Of a DNA stretch of 64,000 nucleotides, positions 53,818-62,410 are shown in pieces; positions within the stretch are counted from its first letter, which is position 1, and the number at the start of each line of letters is the position of its first letter. The notes under the pieces were generated by a model. That model had not been told where the DNA came from. It saw nothing but the letters and a program-made list of their open reading frames with translations, and did no database searches. The stretch lies in contig NZ_CP029343.1 of assembly GCF_003143515.1 (NCBI RefSeq), positions 3,782,001-3,846,000 on the forward strand, given 5' to 3'. Source of the DNA: Massilia oculi (GTDB lineage Bacteria > Pseudomonadota > Gammaproteobacteria > Burkholderiales > Burkholderiaceae_D). The position numbers and the translations under genes were made by a program.

Positions 53818-54253
53818 CGGGGGGCAGGGATCAGGCTTTTGGATGGCACACACGGACATGCGCCTACAGCATATGGGCAATGGCGTTTTGTTTATAAGTA
53901 AAATAATTTTCCAAATTTGTGGCCTAAAAGATACATTTTCTATAAGAACTTGCGTTATGATGGGGCTCATTCGCACTGTCATGGTGCGCAGCAGTGCCAA
54001 GAACAAGCAACAGTAGCGGCATGCAAGGTTTTTGGGGGAGCATTGATAAAAGCACGGTAATCCATACCGGAGACATTCGAGGAGACACCACGTTTGACAG
54101 AAGTCGCTGGCAATGACCACGCGACCGGAAACGTGACCCGAATTGGAGCGCACCCGAGGGTGCGCTTTTTTTTCGCCCAACACGCCAATCGCTGGCCGGG
54201 TGTGCGCCGCCCGGTTAAGATGCCTGGGCAACACATTGCTCAGTAGACCCATC
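53818..54253. other. 436-bp intergenic region, AT-rich, with a strong terminator
   Basis: Low GC at about 53880-53960, then mixed. No protein gene is convincing; short frames have no ribosome site. The terminator at 54148-54173 has no gene ending before it on the plus strand apart from dctP, 330 bp back, so a small RNA could be encoded here. Confidence 0.45.
54148..54173 (+). terminator. Intrinsic terminator between dctP and ogt
   Basis: GCGCACC and GGTGCGC form a 7-bp stem around CGAG, followed by eight T's. It either ends a long dctP 3' UTR or an unannotated RNA. Confidence 0.85.
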
Positions 54254-54778
54254 ATGAAGACCAATCCTGCCAGCCAGATTTTCAATGCCATCGTGCCCGC
54301 TCCTTTCGGCGCGCTGGGCATCCGCACCGCCGACGACAAGCTGCGCGAAGTGGTCTACCTGCCGCCGTCGTTCGAAGAAAAAAGCGGCGACAGCGCCATT
54401 GCCCAGCGGAGCGCCGAGCAGCTCGCACGCTACCTGGCCGACCCCGATTTCACCTTCGACCTGCCCTTGGTGGCGGTCGGCACCGAGTTCCAGCGCAAGG
54501 TGTGGCAAGAAATCAGCGCCATCCCGCGCGGCGCCGTGCGCACCTATGGCCACCTGGCCAAGGTGATCGGCTCGCATCCACGCGCCGTGGGCCAGGCTTG
54601 CGGCGCCAATCCGTTCCCGTTGATCCAGCCATGCCACCGGGTGACGGCATCCGGCGGCCTGGGCGGCTTCTCGAACCAGAACGACGAGAACGGTTTTCAT
54701 CTTTCGGTCAAGCGCTGGCTGCTGCGGCACGAAGGCGCGACCGCCGCTCCATGGCAGCAGCAGTCGATCTGGCCCTGA
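54254..54778 (+). CDS. ogt: Methylated-DNA--protein-cysteine methyltransferase
   Basis: A 174-residue O6-alkylguanine repair protein. FQRKVWQEISAIPRGAVRTY carries the DNA-binding helix, and NPFPLIQPCHRV contains the acceptor cysteine in PCHRV. Transfer of the alkyl group to this cysteine inactivates the protein. ATG 54254 fits the family; the frame is open upstream without homology. Its last 28 bases overlap xerD. Confidence 0.94.
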   Translation: MKTNPASQIFNAIVPAPFGALGIRTADDKLREVVYLPPSFEEKSGDSAIAQRSAEQLARYLADPDFTFDLPLVAVGTEFQRKVWQEISAIPRGAVRTYGHLAKVIGSHPRAVGQACGANPFPLIQPCHRVTASGGLGGFSNQNDENGFHLSVKRWLLRHEGATAAPWQQQSIWP

Positions 54779-55653
54779 TCGACGAGTTCTGCGACACGCT
54801 CTGGCTGGAACAGGGCCTGGCGAAGAACTCGCTCGACGCCTACCGGCGCGACCTGCGCCTGTTCGCCGGCTGGCTGGACGCCAGGCGCCCCGGCCGCGGC
54901 CTGCTGGCCGTGGGGCCGGAAGACCTGGCCGCCTATTTCGCCGACCGGCATCCCGAGTCGCGGCCGAGCACGGCCAACCGCCGGCTGTCGGTGTTCAAGC
55001 GCTTCTATGGCCTGCTGCTCCGCCGTGGACAGATCGCGACCGATCCCTGCCTCAAGATGCCGTCGGCGCGCCAGCCGACCCGCTTCGTGCATACACTGAC
55101 CGAGGACCAGGTCGAGGCCTTGCTGGCCGCCCCCGATACTTCGACGCCGTTGGGTTTGCGCGAACGCACGATGCTGGAGCTGATGTATGCCAGCGGCTTG
55201 CGGGTATCGGAACTGGTGGCCCTGAAACTGGTCGAAGTGAGCCTGAACGATGGCGTGCTGCGCGTGACCGGCAAGGGCAGCAAGACGCGCCTGGTGCCGT
55301 TCGGCGAAGAAGCGCGGCGCTGGCTCGAACGCTACCTGAAGGAAGCGCGCGGCATCATCCTGAACGGCCAGGTCGACGACGCCCTGTTCGTCACGGGCCG
55401 CGGCGGCCCGATGACGCGCCAGATGTTCTGGATCCTGGTCAAGAAACACGCGTCGAAGGCCGGCGTCACCGGTCCGCTGTCGCCGCACACGCTGCGCCAC
55501 GCCTTCGCCACCCATTTGCTGAACCACGGGGCCGACTTGCGCGTGGTGCAGTTACTGCTGGGCCACGCCGACATTTCGACGACCCAGATCTACACCCATG
55601 TGGCGCGCGAGCGCCTGAAGCGGCTGCACGCACAGCATCATCCACGTGGATAG
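54751..55653 (+). CDS. xerD: Site-specific tyrosine recombinase XerD
   Basis: A 300-residue recombinase, the usual XerD length. An N-terminal SAM-like core-binding domain (DEFCDTLWLEQGLAKNSLDA) leads to the catalytic domain with Arg in SGLRVSELVAL, Lys in GKGSKTRLVPFG, HxxR in SPHTLRHAFATH, and LGHADISTTQIYTHV with the Tyr. XerC/XerD resolve chromosome dimers at dif. The overlap with ogt gives probable translational coupling. XerC is not in the window. Confidence 0.95.
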   Translation: MAAAVDLALIDEFCDTLWLEQGLAKNSLDAYRRDLRLFAGWLDARRPGRGLLAVGPEDLAAYFADRHPESRPSTANRRLSVFKRFYGLLLRRGQIATDPCLKMPSARQPTRFVHTLTEDQVEALLAAPDTSTPLGLRERTMLELMYASGLRVSELVALKLVEVSLNDGVLRVTGKGSKTRLVPFGEEARRWLERYLKEARGIILNGQVDDALFVTGRGGPMTRQMFWILVKKHASKAGVTGPLSPHTLRHAFATHLLNHGADLRVVQLLLGHADISTTQIYTHVARERLKRLHAQHHPRG

Positions 55654-55733
55654 CGTAAGTCGCGAAACGCGGAGTAGTCCATAATGGCTGTGCAGATGCA
55701 GCATTTCCTTGAATTCAACACGTCGAGGTGACT

Positions 55734-55961
55734 ATGGCACGGAACAATTTTTCATACGAAAAGCGTCAACGGGAACTCGAAAAGAAGCGCAAGGCCGAGG
55801 AAAAGGCCAAGCGCAAGCTGGAAGCGAAGAACGCGCCGGCCGATGGCGCCGGGGCGGTGCAGCCCGATGGCGCTGCGGACGGCGATGCGGACGGCGAAGC
55901 AGAGGGCGCTGCGCCGGGCGAAGAACATACCTCCGCCGCGGCGCCGCCGAGCCTCGCCTGA
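55734..55961 (+). CDS. Small highly charged protein
   Basis: A 75-residue product. The first half is a lysine/glutamate helix (FSYEKRQRELEKKRKAEEKA), the second half is an acidic alanine/glycine-rich tail. It looks disordered or coiled and has no known domain. GAGGTG stands 3 bp before the ATG (a GTG two codons earlier would lie inside it). Similar short lysine-rich proteins are common in this bacterial group; function unknown. Confidence 0.7.
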   Translation: MARNNFSYEKRQRELEKKRKAEEKAKRKLEAKNAPADGAGAVQPDGAADGDADGEAEGAAPGEEHTSAAAPPSLA

Positions 55962-56129
55962 GCGGCCGGCCCGTCAAGAGGATTGCGCGCGTGCTCCGTC
56001 GCGGTCGATGGAGCCCCTGGCGCATGATGGAACTATAAACATCCACAACGGTCTGAGCCATCTGAATGCGACAAGCTGTCAGTTGGCCGGTGTGAATGGC
56101 GGTATGGCGCGACAGAGTGCATGCCGCCC

Positions 56130-56153
56130 GCCGTTTGCGAGCTCGCAAACGGC
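56130..56153. promoter_or_regulatory. Perfect 24-bp palindrome upstream of the GGDEF-EAL gene
   Basis: The two arms are GCCGTTTGCGAG and CTCGCAAACGGC with no gap, symmetric over all 24 bases. A -10-like TATAAC lies at 56168-56173, so the palindrome covers the expected -35 region of a promoter reading into the gene at 56229. This suits an operator for a dimeric regulator; it has no T-run. Confidence 0.5.
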
Positions 56154-56228
56154 ATGGCCCGCCACGGTATAACAATGTCGGTGTTGTCTGCCTGCGTATT
56201 GTTGTTTCCATAGCGAAAGGCCGTTGCT

Positions 56229-58478
56229 TTGAACGAACCACCGCCAAAGCCAGCGGCGCCCACATCCGCGCCGACGGCTGCGCCGTCATCCGCGCCTTTA
56301 TCTGCGCCGTCATCCGCGCCTTTATCTGCGCCGTCATCCGCGCCTTTATCTGCGCCGTCATCCGCGCCTTTATCCGATCCTCCGCTTGCCGGGGAAGAGA
56401 AGGCCATTCCCGCAAGCGACTTTCCGGCGCGCGCCGAGGTGGGGCCCGAAGCCTTCGGCTGGCTCCACCATTTCGTCACGGCGCTCGAGCTGGCGCCGGC
56501 GGTCGCCGTGCATTCGATGGACCAGGCCGGCATCATCCGCTTCTGGAACCGCGCCAGCGAAGAACTGTACGGCATCCCGTCGGGCGAGGCGGTTGGCATG
56601 CCTTTCCGCGAGCTGGTGTTCCATCTCGACCACCAGGCCGAGTTCGAGGACGCGATCGCCGCGATCTGGCGCAGCGGTCACGCGCCGCCGGCGCGCGACT
56701 GGCAGGTGCAATCGCGCACCGGCCGGCGCCACTGGGTCTATTCCTGCCACTACCCGGTCAGGCACGACAGCGCGACGCAAGAAATCTTTTGCATGGAAGT
56801 CGACATCACGGCGCGCAAAGAGGCCGAGAGCAACCTGGCGCGGGCGGCCCAGGTGTTCCAGAACGCGCGCGACGCCATCATCATGATGGATGCCGACTAC
56901 CGAGTGCGCGCCGTCAACGGCGCCTTCACCAGCATCACCGGCCACGCGCCCGAGCACATCCTCGGCCAGTCGCTGGCCAGCCTGGGCTGGGATGCCGCCG
57001 ACGGCTTCTACGAGCGCATCTGGTCCGAACTCGACGGCCAGGACCACTGGGAAGGCGAACTGGCGAGCGTGCGCAGCAATGGCGAGCGCTATCCGGTGCG
57101 GGTGGCATTGACGGCGATCCGCGACGCCCACGGCGACGTGTCCAGCTATATGGCGATGTTGACCGACATCAGCGAGCGCAAGCGGATCGAGGAGCAGGTG
57201 CGTCACCAGGCCGAGCACGACGCCCTGACCGGGCTGCCCAACCGCATCCTGTTCCTCGACCGCCTGCACCAGGCGCTGGCCACCTGGCGCCGCCAGCGCG
57301 ACTGCTGCGCCGTGATGTTCCTCGACCTTGACAAGTTCAAGGCGATCAACGACACCCACGGCCACCAGGCCGGCGACGCCGTGCTGCGCGAGGTGGCCGC
57401 GCGCCTGCGCGCCTGCGTGCGCCGGGTCGACACCATCAGCCGCCTGGGCGGCGACGAATTCGTGGTGCTGCTGGCCGACATCAAGGGCGCCGACCAGGCC
57501 GCGCACGTGGCCGGCGCCGTCACCCATGCGGTGGCGCGTCCCATCGACGTGGGCGGGCAGCAGGTGGCGCTGTCGGTCTCGATCGGCATCGCCCTGTGCC
57601 CCGACGACGGCATTGATGTCGAGGCCCTGCTGCACCACGCCGACGTCGCGATGTACCACGCCAAGCAGGATGGACGCGACACCTTCCGCTTCTTCGATCC
57701 GGCCATGAACGCGCATGTGATCGAGCGGGTCGAGCTCGAGAACCGGCTGCACCAGGCGATCGAGAACCAGGAGTTCGTGCTCGAATACCAGCCCGAAGTC
57801 GAGGTCGCGAGCGGCCGCGTCGGCACGGTCGAGGCCTTGCTGCGCTGGCGCCATCCCGAGCGCGGCCTGCTGCTGCCGCGGCACTTCCTGCCGGAGGCCG
57901 AAGAATCCGGCCTGATCGTCCCGATCGGCGAGTGGGTACTGATGGAAGCCTGCCGCCAGGCGCGCGCCTGGCGCGATGCGGGGTTTCCGGTCGCGGTCGC
58001 GGTCAACCTGTCCGCCGCCCAGCTCGCGCACGCGGGACTGCTGCCGGCAATCGATGCCGCCTTGCAGGGCGCCGGCCTGGCGCCGGGAGCGCTCGAACTC
58101 GAGATCGACGAGGATGCGCTGGTGCGCGGCGAACCGGCTTTCGAGACGGCGATGGCGCTGCGCGCCCGTGGCGTGCAGCTGAGCATCGACCGCTTCGGCA
58201 CCGGCCTGTCGAGCCTGGAGGCGCTGCGCCGCTTGCCGCTCACCAAGCTCAAGATCGACCGCAGCTATGTGGGCGACGTCGGGCATGACCCGGTCGATGC
58301 GGCCATGGTGCCGGCCATCATCGCGGTGGCGCGCAGCCTGGGCTTGCGGGTGGTGGGAGAGGGCGTGGAGACGGCCGAGCAGCTGGATTTTTTGCGCCGA
58401 CATGGCTGCGACGATTACCAGGGTTTCTATGCCGGTGCGGCCATGGCGAAGCCCGACCTGTCGCCGCATCCTGGCTGA
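56229..58478 (+). CDS. PAS-PAS-GGDEF-EAL cyclic-di-GMP signalling protein
   Basis: A 749-residue soluble protein with a TTG start. Residues about 18-49 are four copies of an eight-residue Ala/Pro/Ser unit. Two PAS domains follow (about 85-200 and 205-325). GGDEF is intact at 407-411 (SRLGGDEFVVLL) with an upstream RRVD inhibitory site. The EAL domain has E535 in VEALLRW, VNLSAAQL, EIDED, LKIDRSYV, GEGVET and the Gln of DDYQGFY. The usual DDFGTG reads DRFGTG (D654, R655), replacing a metal-site Asp. Diguanylate cyclase activity is likely; phosphodiesterase activity is doubtful. Confidence 0.92.
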   Translation: MNEPPPKPAAPTSAPTAAPSSAPLSAPSSAPLSAPSSAPLSAPSSAPLSDPPLAGEEKAIPASDFPARAEVGPEAFGWLHHFVTALELAPAVAVHSMDQAGIIRFWNRASEELYGIPSGEAVGMPFRELVFHLDHQAEFEDAIAAIWRSGHAPPARDWQVQSRTGRRHWVYSCHYPVRHDSATQEIFCMEVDITARKEAESNLARAAQVFQNARDAIIMMDADYRVRAVNGAFTSITGHAPEHILGQSLASLGWDAADGFYERIWSELDGQDHWEGELASVRSNGERYPVRVALTAIRDAHGDVSSYMAMLTDISERKRIEEQVRHQAEHDALTGLPNRILFLDRLHQALATWRRQRDCCAVMFLDLDKFKAINDTHGHQAGDAVLREVAARLRACVRRVDTISRLGGDEFVVLLADIKGADQAAHVAGAVTHAVARPIDVGGQQVALSVSIGIALCPDDGIDVEALLHHADVAMYHAKQDGRDTFRFFDPAMNAHVIERVELENRLHQAIENQEFVLEYQPEVEVASGRVGTVEALLRWRHPERGLLLPRHFLPEAEESGLIVPIGEWVLMEACRQARAWRDAGFPVAVAVNLSAAQLAHAGLLPAIDAALQGAGLAPGALELEIDEDALVRGEPAFETAMALRARGVQLSIDRFGTGLSSLEALRRLPLTKLKIDRSYVGDVGHDPVDAAMVPAIIAVARSLGLRVVGEGVETAEQLDFLRRHGCDDYQGFYAGAAMAKPDLSPHPG
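56280..56375 (+). repeat. Four tandem 24-bp repeats in the GGDEF-EAL coding region
   Basis: Four head-to-tail copies, the first three identical and the fourth differing at its last base. Each encodes eight residues of the APSSAPLS type, so copy-number change keeps the frame. Confidence 0.95.
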
Positions 58479-58505
58479 TACGGTTATCGGGCCATTGCGG
58501 TCACG

Positions 58506-59459
58506 TCAATCACGTTGCCCGAACAACCGTATCCTGGCCAGCACCTGCCCATGATCCGATGCCTCGGGCAAGCCGAGATTGAGGTGATCGTTCAGGTACA
58601 CCACGTCCACCACCTCCCCGATCGCCCCCGGCAGCGCCGGATTGAATTCCGGCGACACCAGGATGTGGTCAATGGTCGAGTGGCGCGTGTCGTGCAGGAT
58701 CGAGAAGCCGACGTGGCGCTGGTGGTCGAGCCGGCGCTGCACCTGGCTGGCGTCGAACATGCGCTCGCCGACCGGCGTGCCTTCGCCCAGCACGATCTCG
58801 GTGGTCACCGAATCGGCCACGTCGTTGAAATCGCCCAGCACGATGCGCGGCCGGCGGTGGGCGTGGGCCATGTCGGTCAGGAGCACGCGCAGCGCGGTGG
58901 CTTCGGTGCCGCGCCGGACCAGCGAGCGCAGGCAGGCCAGCGCATACAGGTGCGGGTCGGCGCCGGTGTCGCCCGAACGGTAGTCGGGCCGGCGCGACTT
59001 GAGATGGACCACGATCACGTCGATCACCACCCCCGGCGCCGCGATCACGCCCGCATGCAGCGGCGCGCGGGTGAACCGGTCCGGATCGCGGCTGCCGGGC
59101 GGCATCGCGACGTTGGCCGGGAACAGGGGCAGCTGTGACCCGGGCTCGGCCAGCGGCAGGCGCGAGACCAGGGCCACGCTCGGGGTCAGGCGCGGGGCGG
59201 CCGGGTCGGGGTCGAAGCCGATGTGGTCGGCGTCGCGGTAGCGCCGGCTGCGCCGCAGCACTTCCTTCAGCACGCCCTGCGAGAAGATTTCCTGGAAGCC
59301 GATCACGTCGGCATTGATCAGGTCGAGCTGGTGCGCAGTCCAGTCGAGCTTGGCCTCGTACTCCGCGGCCGTGGTGGGCGCGAGATTGTCGTATAGGCGG
59401 GCGCCGGGCGGGGCCAGGTTGAAAGTGTTGAAGGTGGCAAACCGAAGTTCTTCCTGCAT
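58506..59459 (-). CDS. Endonuclease/exonuclease/phosphatase family protein (first copy)
   Basis: A 317-residue EEP-fold hydrolase. The N-terminal RFATFNTFNLA has the Asn, DVIGFQEIF the metal-binding Glu, VVHLKSRRPD the catalytic region, LGDFNDVAD the Asp/Asn pair and EASDHGQVLARI the final Asp-His. No signal peptide, so it probably acts in the cytosol; the substrate could be nucleic acid or a phosphate ester. It converges with the GGDEF-EAL gene and is divergent from ybaK. Confidence 0.87.
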   Translation of the reverse strand: MQEELRFATFNTFNLAPPGARLYDNLAPTTAAEYEAKLDWTAHQLDLINADVIGFQEIFSQGVLKEVLRRSRRYRDADHIGFDPDPAAPRLTPSVALVSRLPLAEPGSQLPLFPANVAMPPGSRDPDRFTRAPLHAGVIAAPGVVIDVIVVHLKSRRPDYRSGDTGADPHLYALACLRSLVRRGTEATALRVLLTDMAHAHRRPRIVLGDFNDVADSVTTEIVLGEGTPVGERMFDASQVQRRLDHQRHVGFSILHDTRHSTIDHILVSPEFNPALPGAIGEVVDVVYLNDHLNLGLPEASDHGQVLARIRLFGQRD

Positions 59460-59497
59460 AATAGAAACCCCTATTGTTCGTCTTTAGCGTAACACGC

Positions 59498-59989
59498 ATG
59501 GCCAAGAAAGAGCACGTCTCAGAGACACCCGCCACCCAATTCCTGCGCAAGCATGCCGTCGCATTTTCCGAACATCCTTATGAGTACGAAGAACATGGCG
59601 GCACGGCAGTCTCGTCGAGCGCGCTCGGCGTGCCCGAACACGACGTGGTCAAGACCCTGGTGATGCAGGACGAAGCCGCCAGGCCGCTCATCGTGCTGAT
59701 GCATGGCGACTGCAAGGTGTCGACCAAGAACCTGGCGCGCGCCATCCCCTGCAAGTCGGTCGAGCCGTGCAGGCCGGACGTCGCCCAGCGCCACTCGGGG
59801 TATCTGGTTGGCGGCACTTCTCCCTTCGGCATCCGCAAGGCGATGCCGGTCTACGTCGAGGAAAGCATCCTGGCGCTGGACAAGATCTACATCAATGGCG
59901 GCCGCCGCGGCTACCTGGTCGGCATCGATCCGACCGTGCTGGTCGACGTGCTGAAGGCGCGCCCCGTGCAATGCGCCCTGGCCGAGTAA
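59498..59989 (+). CDS. ybaK: Cys-tRNA(Pro)/Cys-tRNA(Cys) deacylase
   Basis: A 163-residue YbaK/EbsC-type editing protein that hydrolyses Cys-tRNA(Pro) made by ProRS. It has ATQFLRKHAVAFSEHPYEYE, the lysine in DVVKTLVMQ, STKNLARA, and GGTSPFGIRK. The ATG at 59498 is the probable start. It precedes plsY by about 80 bp. Confidence 0.92.
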   Translation: MAKKEHVSETPATQFLRKHAVAFSEHPYEYEEHGGTAVSSSALGVPEHDVVKTLVMQDEAARPLIVLMHGDCKVSTKNLARAIPCKSVEPCRPDVAQRHSGYLVGGTSPFGIRKAMPVYVEESILALDKIYINGGRRGYLVGIDPTVLVDVLKARPVQCALAE

Positions 59990-60070
59990 CTTTATCCTTC
60001 GCGATCCGATGGTGTATATTCCCGACCGATTTCCGGTAACGACACCAGCCGGAGCCCACTGAGAGACCAG

Positions 60071-60694
60071 ATGAACACCCTGATTGCCACCATTGCCGCC
60101 TATTTGCTCGGCTCGATTTCCTTCGCCGTCGTGATGAGCCGCGTCTTCGGCCTGTCCGACCCGCGCACCTATGGCTCCAAGAACCCCGGCGCGACCAATG
60201 TGCTGCGCAGCGGCAGCAAGAAGGCCGCGATCGCCACCCTGGTCGGCGACGCCGCCAAGGGCTGGCTGGCGGTGTGGCTGGCGGTACAGTTCGGCGCCGA
60301 GTTCGGCCTGGATGACACCGGCATCGCCCTGGTCGCGATCGCCGTCTTCATCGGCCACCTGTGGCCGGTGTTCTTCCGTTTCGTGGGCGGCAAGGGCGTG
60401 GCCACCGCGCTGGGCGTCCTGCTCGGCATCAATCCATGGCTCGGCCTGGCGACCCTGGCCACCTGGCTGATCGTCGCCTATGCCTTCCGCTACTCCTCGC
60501 TGGCGGCCCTGGTCGCTTCGATCTTCGCGCCGTTCTACTACGGCCTGCTGTTCGGCGTCGATGCGATCCTGTTCGCCGTGTTCGTGATGAGCGCGCTGCT
60601 GCTGTGGCGTCACAGCAGCAATATCGGCAACCTGATCGCCGGCAAGGAATCGAAGATCGGCAGCAAGTCGGCCGGCGCCAGGAAGGCAAAATAA
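60071..60694 (+). CDS. plsY: Glycerol-3-phosphate acyltransferase PlsY
   Basis: A 207-residue membrane protein with five hydrophobic segments. The PlsY signatures are present: [25 protein letters not shown], and [21 protein letters not shown]. It transfers an acyl group from acyl phosphate to glycerol-3-phosphate to make lysophosphatidate, the substrate of the PlsC enzymes in this window. It has no PlsX gene beside it here. Confidence 0.95.
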   Translation: MNTLIATIAAYLLGSISFAVVMSRVFGLSDPRTYGSKNPGATNVLRSGSKKAAIATLVGDAAKGWLAVWLAVQFGAEFGLDDTGIALVAIAVFIGHLWPVFFRFVGGKGVATALGVLLGINPWLGLATLATWLIVAYAFRYSSLAALVASIFAPFYYGLLFGVDAILFAVFVMSALLLWRHSSNIGNLIAGKESKIGSKSAGARKAK

Positions 60695-60785
60695 CGCCGG
60701 CGCGCGCCGGATTTTCTGGCAGGCGTTACCATTCGTCTCGAACAGCGGCGCATCCGTGCCGCGCCGGACAGAAAGGTGGTAAGCC

Positions 60786-61451
60786 GTGAGCAAGCAACTC
60801 AGGATCGATTTTGTGTCGGACGTCTCGTGCCCATGGTGCGCGATCGGCCTGAAATCGCTGGAACAGGCGCTGTTGAAGGTCGGCGACGAGGTGCGCGTCG
60901 ACCTGCATTTCCAGCCCTTCGAGCTGAACCCCGACATGGGCCCGGACGGCCAGGACATCGTCGAGCACGTGACGCAGAAATATGGCGCCACGGCCGAGCA
61001 GCAGGCCGCCACCCGCGAGACGATCCGCGAACGCGGCGCCGCCGTCGGTTTTACCTTCGACATGGAGCGGCGCGGCCGCATCTACAACACCTTCGACGCC
61101 CACCGCCTGCTGGCCTGGGCCGAGGACGAGGGCAAGCAGCGCCAACTGAAGACCGCGCTGCTGGAAGCCTATTTCACCCGCTGCGAAGACCCGAGCAACC
61201 ACGATGTGCTGCTGCGCACGGCCGAAAGCGTCGGCCTGGACCGTGAAACGGCGGAGCATATCCTGAAGTCCGACGAGTATGCCAGCGACGTGCGCACGCG
61301 CGAGCAATTCTTCCAGCGCGCCGGCGTCAAGTCGGTGCCGGCGATCATCATCAACCAGCGCCATCTGATTTCCGGCGGCCAGCCGCCGGAAGTGTTCGAG
61401 CGGGCGCTGCGCGAGATTCCGGGGCTCGAGCCGGACGCCAACCCTACGTGA
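60786..61451 (+). CDS. DsbA-family oxidoreductase (FrnE-like)
   Basis: A 221-residue thioredoxin-fold protein with the redox motif CPWC in FVSDVSCPWCAIGLKSLEQA. The helical insert (AVGFTFDMERRGRIYNTFDA, HRLLAWAEDEGK) and the late VPAIIINQRHLISGGQPPEVF match the FrnE-type cytosolic DsbA proteins. There is no signal peptide. The start is GTG 60786 with a purine-rich AGAAAGG upstream. Its stop overlaps the end of the next, converging gene. Confidence 0.9.
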   Translation: MSKQLRIDFVSDVSCPWCAIGLKSLEQALLKVGDEVRVDLHFQPFELNPDMGPDGQDIVEHVTQKYGATAEQQAATRETIRERGAAVGFTFDMERRGRIYNTFDAHRLLAWAEDEGKQRQLKTALLEAYFTRCEDPSNHDVLLRTAESVGLDRETAEHILKSDEYASDVRTREQFFQRAGVKSVPAIIINQRHLISGGQPPEVFERALREIPGLEPDANPT

Positions 61452-62289
61452 GTTCCAGCACCACCGGCTGATGATCCGACGCCGCCGTCTCCGACTGCAC
61501 GTCGATTGCCGTCAGTCGCGAGGCCAGGTCGTCGGTCACGAAGAAATAGTCGTAGCACTCAGGCCGCTCGGGCCACGGGAAACCGTGCAGCCCGGTGGTC
61601 GGTGCGCGCGCCATGTCGCCGTGCACCGCGCGCCAGGCGTCCACCAGCGGCAGCGCGCCGGATTCCGGCGCCGCCAGCAGCGCCTGGTAGTCCGGCGCAT
61701 CGGGCGCGAAATTGAAATCGCCGCAAAGAATCGCCGAACCGGGCCGGAAGCCCAGCTGGAACGGCGCATCGAGGTTCGGATCGGGCTGGAACAGGCGCGA
61801 GCGTGCGCAGGCTTCGGCGTGCAGCTCGCGGATGCGCGCCACTTGCGCCATGCGCTGCGGCGGCGAATAGTATTCCAGGTGGGTGGTCAGGAGCCGCAGC
61901 TTGCCGGTCGGGGCATCGACCACGGTTTCGAGCAGGCCACGCGGCATGCCGGCGGGGTGCTCCGGATCGGCCGGCCAGGGCAACAGGTGGCGGTGCACCT
62001 GCGAGATACGGTATTTCGAGAGGATCAGGTTGCCGAACAGGCGCGGAACGTTGTTCTTGTAGATTTCACTCGGGGCGTGCTCCATCGCGTGGTAGCCGCC
62101 GAATGCGCCGCTGAGCTGCTTGAACTGGTTGGCGCTGGCGCTGCCCTCGAGCTCTGGGTGGTTGGCGGCCACCTCCTGCAGGCAGATCACATCGGGGTTC
62201 AGCCGGCGCAGCACGTCGATGATCGCATGGATGCGAATTCGACCGTCCTTGCCGCAGCCCCAGCGAATATTCCAGCTTACTACGCGCAT
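61444..62289 (-). CDS. Endonuclease/exonuclease/phosphatase family protein (second copy)
   Basis: A 281-residue EEP-fold protein: MRVVSWNIRWGCGKDGRI, DVICLQEVAANH with the Glu, THLEYYSPPQR, LCGDFNFAPDAPDY and ASDHQPVVLEL. It is distinct in sequence from the copy 2 kb away, so the two are not a recent duplication. Substrate unknown. The stop overlaps the FrnE-like gene end by 8 bases. About 120 bp of spacer separates it from tsaD. Confidence 0.87.
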   Translation of the reverse strand: MRVVSWNIRWGCGKDGRIRIHAIIDVLRRLNPDVICLQEVAANHPELEGSASANQFKQLSGAFGGYHAMEHAPSEIYKNNVPRLFGNLILSKYRISQVHRHLLPWPADPEHPAGMPRGLLETVVDAPTGKLRLLTTHLEYYSPPQRMAQVARIRELHAEACARSRLFQPDPNLDAPFQLGFRPGSAILCGDFNFAPDAPDYQALLAAPESGALPLVDAWRAVHGDMARAPTTGLHGFPWPERPECYDYFFVTDDLASRLTAIDVQSETAASDHQPVVLELT

Positions 62290-62410
62290 TGTTCACCTCC
62301 GTAAATCTTGATCGACGGATATTGCCACCGTTTGGCGAGCAACGGTCACACGGTAGGATCGATGTCAGGCTGGCAAGTTCAACGCCGAATTCGAGCACTT
62401 TCCTTGTTTT

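Noticed and set aside
56280..56375. CRISPR-like array
   Set aside because: The 24-bp units are directly abutting without spacers and are coding; no cas genes are present in the window.
56370..58469. 699-codon minus-strand frame opposite the GGDEF-EAL gene
   Set aside because: Antisense shadow; no motif, while the plus strand has complete PAS, GGDEF and EAL domains.
58506..62289. Recent duplication of the two EEP-family hydrolases
   Set aside because: They share only fold motifs; lengths and sequences differ too much for a recent local duplication.
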